Shown one piece after another: positions 59,346 through 64,000 of a stretch of 64,000 bases of DNA. Within the stretch, counting starts at the first letter, position 1, and every line of letters begins with the position of its first letter. Below the pieces are notes generated by a model that saw only the letters and a list, made by a program, of their open reading frames with translations, made no database searches and was not told the DNA's origin. Position numbers and translations under genes: made by a program. Source of the DNA: Deroplatys truncata (lineage: Eukaryota; Arthropoda; Insecta; Mantodea; Mantidae); the NCBI GenBank assembly GCA_030765065.1, contig CM060990.1, positions 462,777,321 through 462,841,320 on the forward strand, given 5' to 3'.

Positions 59346-60409
59346 ACGAATTTAAAATAATAGCAACTAGACACCACTAGAACATAAAGATAACATTAAA
59401 GAAATAATAACTTTTAAGTATTTGTGCGTGTATTGGATTTGAAAAAACTAAAATAGTGCTATAAGTAATAAACACAGTAGAATATGTAGCTGTAGTCGTT
59501 ATGAGCCAAACAAATAATGTAACTGCAGCAGTATTATGGGTACTTTGTTTTAATAATGATAATAATTGAAGAAATTAAAACAGAACATAATTACTATGCA
59601 GTTAAGTTAAACAGCATTAAGTTATACAGGTGCACATAAAAGCCAAGCCACTTTATTACAAAGAAAGTGGCTCTAAATATGAACATTTTAAATTTAATTA
59701 TGCTCTGAACATCTATGTTATGTTTAGGGACAAAGTATTATTTTCACTAAACTCCTTACCTTTAAATAATCATACCTTCCAATGGAATGAAAATAAACAG
59801 CTAGATAACACAAATATCAAACATTTCAGTTTATTAGGACTTACCTACCTTTGAACACTATTGTAGGAACTTATTCTCATGCTTTATATATTTCATTACA
59901 ACAGGAATAGCAAAATTAAGGATTGCAAAATTGTACAAAGAAGCATTTTTGGGATATGATTATATTTATTCCACTCAAAAGCTGTGAATATACAACAAAA
60001 ACTAAAATATTCTGCACTAATTTAATACATTGGAGCAATTTTTCTCATTTACCACTGTACAAGTTAATACACACTGACAAACTTTTATAAGATTTCTTTT
60101 GTATTTATTGAAAATTAAATTCAACATAAAAGCTAACAGTCCATCCACTAAATCTGCTAATGTTACTACTGGTAATATACTAAAGCTTGCCACATACTTA
60201 TTAGTTTATTAAAAAGAGTAAAATTACTGAAATATATGATGTGAAGCCAAAGTCAGATAGCCTCAGTGTCTTCAATATAAAATATATACAATAATTCATG
60301 TTACAGAAAAAAGTGGCTTTTAATACAAAAATTATTGCTTGTAAATATAATATAAATACTGAAAGTATTGTTTCCTTCCTCATGGCAAGCACAAAATGCT
60401 CTTATGAAT
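59346..60409. other. 3' non-coding flank of the transposase relic
   Basis: AT-rich, no ORF. It is probably the untranslated and subterminal part of the P-like element. Confidence 0.35.
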
Positions 60410-61239
60410 TCACACACTGGTCAGTTTTTCCATTTTTCTTTTATCACAAGACTTTTGTTTCTTATCCTCAGTTACCATTTTGGAGTAATTATTTAGAATA
60501 ATTTTACAAATAATTGAGCATACATCATGAAAATAGTCTTCAAATTTATGGTTGCATTGATTGATGATTGTTTCTCTGGTTTCATCCAGAACATTTACTA
60601 TATAGGGACTGCACAAATTCTTCAACAAGGCAAGATGATTACTGCTTTTAATAAAATCATCGTAACCCACTTTGACTAAGCCTTGAAATAGTTGCATACA
60701 CAACCACGTTACTTTTACGCAATATATTGTGGTTTTCTTTAGAGAACCTCTACTTAAGGAATCAATCAGCCTTGCTGCACCTTCAAATTCATACTCTAAA
60801 GTTTCATTTAAAATCAATAACTCAATGCATTTGGGGCATATTATACCATTTGCTACCTTGAAAGCAGCATAACCGACAATGTAAATCACAATAGGCATTA
60901 CATCATTATCCACTGGTTTTGCAATTTCAATTTCTATTTCACAAAAAGGCAGCAATGATGGAACATTTTTGTTTTCAGAATCTGCACCCACATTTAAGTT
61001 TCTTACTGGAATGTTACCATTTTTTGATGAAAATGAATGCAAATTTTTAATTCTGATCTTTTTCTCACTCGCATATAGCTGTTGGAGAAAGATAAAATAA
61101 TTCCTGCCAGACAACTGGCGGTAAAAACTGAATCGCTCTTCAAGAGGATCTGTTTGAAACTTGCCAAACAGAACATAGTTTATAACTAATATAATTTTCC
61201 GGGCTGTTATGCCGTGGTCTGCTGAAGAAAGATTTCCCA

Positions 61240-61274
61240 GACGTTTCGTCCACAACTGCGGTGGACATCTTCAG
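61240..61274 (-). ncRNA. Hammerhead-ribozyme-like motif, minus-strand arm
   Basis: Exact inverse copy of the motif at 61660-61694, in the other arm. In the minus orientation it follows the endonuclease remnant, so it is in the sense direction of the Penelope-like element. Confidence 0.5.
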
Positions 61275-61659
61275 TGGCGCGGACGAAGTCTTCTCGGTGA
61301 AAGTATCGCAGCGTCTGATGCGTTGGCCGTTAGTGCCGCTCTCTTTATAGTGTGGACACTCTCTGCTGATTGGCCCGCTGGTATGAGGGGGCTGGCGCCG
61401 GCTGTGTTGTTGCTCTCTTCTGATTGGCTCGCAGTGTTTTTCGGTTTTGTATGACCTTTCTTGTTTTTGATGACTAGATGCCAGTTACTGTTGAGTTTCA
61501 AAGCTTCTTCTTTCCTATTGAAATTATTGGGATGTTTATAAATCTCTATTGCTTCGCGTTGTAGCCGGGTATGGTAATGCTTTATGGAGGAAAGAATGTT
61601 GGTGTCCTGAAATCTAATAATGTGTTCGCCCTCGGCTTCAATGGACTTCGTCCGCGCCA

Positions 61660-61694
61660 CTGAAGATGTCCACCGCAGTTGTGGACGAAACGTC
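61660..61694 (+). ncRNA. Hammerhead-ribozyme-like motif, plus-strand arm
   Basis: CTGAAGA, a 6-bp stem gtccac/gtggac closing the loop cgcagtt, then GAAAC and GTC. Flanking cca and tgg can pair as the start of stem I. This is the minimal hammerhead layout reported for terminal repeats of Penelope-like elements. One extra T sits between the core and stem II, and stem III would be very short, so activity is uncertain. Confidence 0.5.
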
Positions 61695-63836
61695 TGGGAA
61701 ATCTTTCTTCAGCAGACCACGGCATAACAGCCCGGAAAATTATATTAGTTATAATTGTGACACCGGCCGTGAAAACCTACGTTCTTACAGAACATAGTTT
61801 ACTTTTAATTCTGTTAGAGCATGATTTGCTAAACCATAAAGGCCTGAGCATGTCTGCATTATTGCATCAAATGTGCGCCTAGACAGCCCTTGGTATATAT
61901 TTCCCCTACAGAGTCATTCCCAATTGCACAACCATGCTGAAAATTTATTCAGGAAAGTTAACTCTTCTTCCTCGATGGCAAAGACTGCTTTGTAATCAGC
62001 ATATTTATACCTTACATCCTTATATAGAAACTTAACATGTACAATATTTCACCATTTTAGGATAGTATTTAAAAACTCTGCTGTTTCTCCATAACCATCG
62101 TTGCATTCTAAGAGGGCACTAAAATTTTCATAATTGAAAATTTTACACACCAGACTCACTATTTGTCTTTCAATATTTGATGGATAGACAGCTTTTGCAC
62201 TTAATTTATGACCAAATTTCAGCAATTGATTCTTTTCTTTGTGATAAAGTGATCTGAGGTGACCAAAATTAGCACTTTTAACTATATCTGGATTTTCAAA
62301 ATCAGGAAAATTAAACATAACATCTTTCTGGTTTATCCAATTATTCCCTATATTTTTGAAAATATGCACAGTATCATAGAGCAAAAACAGAGGCTGTGAT
62401 TGGCTAAAGGGATTTACTAGTGAAGAATAACCAAATGTATGTGCCGTGAATTTGTGAAACAAAGATTTGTTGAATCTGATTATTATCAGCTATGAGACTG
62501 ATTCCTTTTACATCATGTTTGCCAAGTTCGCAGAGAATGTCACTCACAGTAGCATGTAAGAAGTACCCAGAATTTCTACTGACTGGCAAAATGGCAATGA
62601 CATCTGAATAATTACCAAATGCAGCATTTACTGAAAACACTTGAGCTGTTTTAGTATGCTCATGTGTATTTGTTGCACCAGTTCCTACCAATTCACCACC
62701 TTCAAAAGTTAACTCTGGTGAAATATAAACTTCATCCATCAAAATATTAACAAATCTTTCCTCAGGTTTCAAGGAACAAATGCGACCAGCAATGTAGGAA
62801 TTGCTAATATTAAAATTGCTGTCAGTTACATTTAGACTGGCAGCCAGTTTTCTTAAGTTACTTGGATGTGGAAGAGTTAGTACCTGTGACTGACGTGTGG
62901 TTCTGTAACAAGCAGGAGTTATCAGGAACATTCTCAGAGCCAATCTAAGAAGATCTGATGAAAATCTGTACCTTTCTTTCTTAAAGGAGAATAATTCTAT
63001 CTGCTCTGTAAGGACACTTAACCTCACTTTTTTACCAGCATCTAGCACCTCGTGTTATTTTAACAATTTCACTGCTGCAGCAAGTTTATTTCCTTTAAAG
63101 TTTGACATAGGCACACTACACAATTCAAATAATGCATCCACCTGAGATTTCTCCAAGATAACACTAAATTCGAGATTCAGTTCATTAGGATTCAGTTCTT
63201 TGTCTATATACACATAAAAGCACCTATCACTAGAAACCACAAAACTTTTAACAATGTAACGCACTGATACTGTATTTATTTTTAGCACTGTAATAGCACT
63301 AACACTAATTGAAAGTGCCCAATCTTTTCTCTGGTTCACACATTTTTTATATAAACTGTTACATCTGCATATGTGAGTAACTTGTTATTCTTTAATTCCT
63401 TATCATATGAAGCTAAACTTTGATCCAGGGCTGTTTGAAGTGCATCATCTTCCCTTTCCTCTCTTGTTCTTCTTTTCTTTGGAAGTGAAAAGCTTAAGTG
63501 GGGTATGCTTTCATTAACAACTGTAGGAAAAGCATCATCAGTAAGGCAAGGATTAGCACGTGGAATGAAATGCACTCGTTCATCCTTATCCTGCCATTTA
63601 TCCTCTCGAATGACCATTTCTTCTGGAAAGTGTCTAATGCAGACTCTGGCATTTTCAGTGAACTCAAAATTCTGCCTGCGTATTCTGCTTAGCCATAATT
63701 TTCGTCGTTCCTCATTTCTGGGAAACCTAAAGCAGGTTACATACGGAGGTTCATAATTCGATCTGCAACCTGGTACTGAACACTGAAAGGCATTGCAGCT
63801 CTGAAAATACAAAGAAAACACTGTTGTTTTATACAT

Positions 63837-64000
63837 TTAAAATATAATTCTCTGATAAAAGCATACAAATAGTTATTAGTTACTTTCAGAGTTGTGCCAG
63901 ACATAACCAAGTATACTTCTGCAACATACTACAATAACAGATATGATAACTATTATATCAGGTATTTTACTTACCCCAATGTGGTTTGCAATCCGTAGAA
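63837..64000. other. Upstream flank of the THAP exon
   Basis: AT-rich, probably an intron or 5' flank of the P-like transposase. No exon was recognised before the window ends. Confidence 0.35.

Larger units (their letters stand above)
61183..61786 (-). mobile_element. Penelope-like element fragment inserted in transposase
   Basis: A 604-bp insertion with an exact 15-bp duplication, acagaacatagttta, at 61168-61182 and 61787-61801; removing it restores the transposase frame. Its ends are inverted arms of 110 bp (61181-61290 and 61644-61753) that look identical base for base. Between them the minus strand (about 61310-61640) encodes the end of a Penelope-type GIY-YIG endonuclease, REAIEIYKHPNNFN then LKLNSNWHLVI. 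Penelope-like elements carry LTR-like repeats that are often inverted, and are usually 5'-truncated. Identical arms and an exact TSD show that it is much younger than its host gene. Confidence 0.82.
60410..63836 (-). pseudogene. THAP-domain P-element-like transposase, decayed and interrupted
   Basis: Read on the minus strand. 63836-63600 encodes a THAP zinc finger (CSVPGC, a conserved FP and W, then CIRHF; C2CH ligands at residues 19, 24, 66 and 69 of that frame). 63339-62460 holds the helical/HTH part (YRFSSDLLRLALRMFL) and the RNase-H-like start (LMDEVYISPELTFEGGELVG), then LIADNN, a likely second catalytic Asp. 62462-62049 holds LLYDTVHIFKNIGNNWINQK. 61182-60410 holds FGKFQTDPLEERFSFYRQLSG and the C-terminal domain. 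Lesions: a frame change at about 63336, TAA at 63055-63057, a one-base insertion near 62460, TGA at 62049-62051 (a Trp position) and 61914-61916, and the Penelope insertion at 61183-61786. A strong splice acceptor (tttctttgtattttcag) ends at 63801, so a first exon may lie upstream. It once cut and pasted a P-type element. Confidence 0.88.

Noticed and set aside
61679-61882. 67-codon plus-strand ORF starting in the Penelope arm
   Set aside because: It is the mirror of the terminal-repeat sequence in the opposite arm running into antisense transposase DNA.

Overview
This is a piece of a large, AT-rich, gene-poor animal genome, most likely an insect. The evidence is the mixture of tRNA-derived SINEs, Tc1/mariner, hAT, pogo-like and P-element (THAP) transposases, a Penelope-like element and LTR retroelements, together with the absence of dense genes. 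The SINE types and the P-like transposase would suit a hemimetabolous insect with a big genome (a cockroach or termite is a guess), but the sequence alone does not fix the order. I see no intact protein-coding host gene, rRNA gene, functional tRNA gene or CRISPR array. Nearly all recognisable sequence is decayed mobile DNA, often nested.

Layout. 1-2.4 kb: a SINE with target-site duplication (TSD), a SINE fragment and a decayed Tc1/mariner transposase. 2.85-8.43 kb: an LTR retrotransposon with a broken gag and no recognisable pol; its gag is split by a SINE. 8.45-11.1 kb: a 122-bp tandem array that runs into two copies of an unclassified 'R1' repeat, with two further SINEs inserted and flanked by TSDs; R1 recurs at 12.8, 26.8, 43.7 and 50.7 kb. 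11.1-11.6 kb: a long SINE. 16.8-17.4 kb: a decayed gene like CGGBP1 (zinc finger plus helical domain). 19.5-19.7 kb: a candidate host first exon (initiator, ATG, signal-anchor-like peptide, splice donor). 19.97-21.16 kb: a Tc1/mariner relic with recognisable ends. 25.9-26.3 kb: a pogo-like relic. 27.6 and 35.4/37.3 kb: fold-back MITEs. 32.2-33.1 kb: a GC-rich, coding-like island of unknown origin. 38.1-38.6 kb: a 507-bp SINE with an exact 11-bp TSD. 41.8-42.8 and 57.4-58.4 kb: two inverted copies of a ~1-kb non-autonomous hAT-like element, each carrying a trinucleotide microsatellite at the same internal site. 45.4-46.3 kb: a third Tc1/mariner relic. 53.7-57.2 kb: a giant inverted repeat best read as two diverging ~0.9-kb LTRs with primer-binding sites. 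59.3-63.8 kb: a decayed THAP/P-element transposase on the minus strand, split by a young 604-bp Penelope-like insertion whose identical 110-bp inverted arms each hold a hammerhead-ribozyme-like motif.

The genes do not work together as a pathway; the window is a stratified record of insertions. The order can be read from nesting: R1 and the LTR element are older than the SINEs inside them, and the P-like transposase is older than the Penelope fragment inside it. The unexplained parts most worth following are the R1 composite repeat, the GC-rich island at 32.2-33.1 kb, and the inverted ribozyme-bearing Penelope arms.
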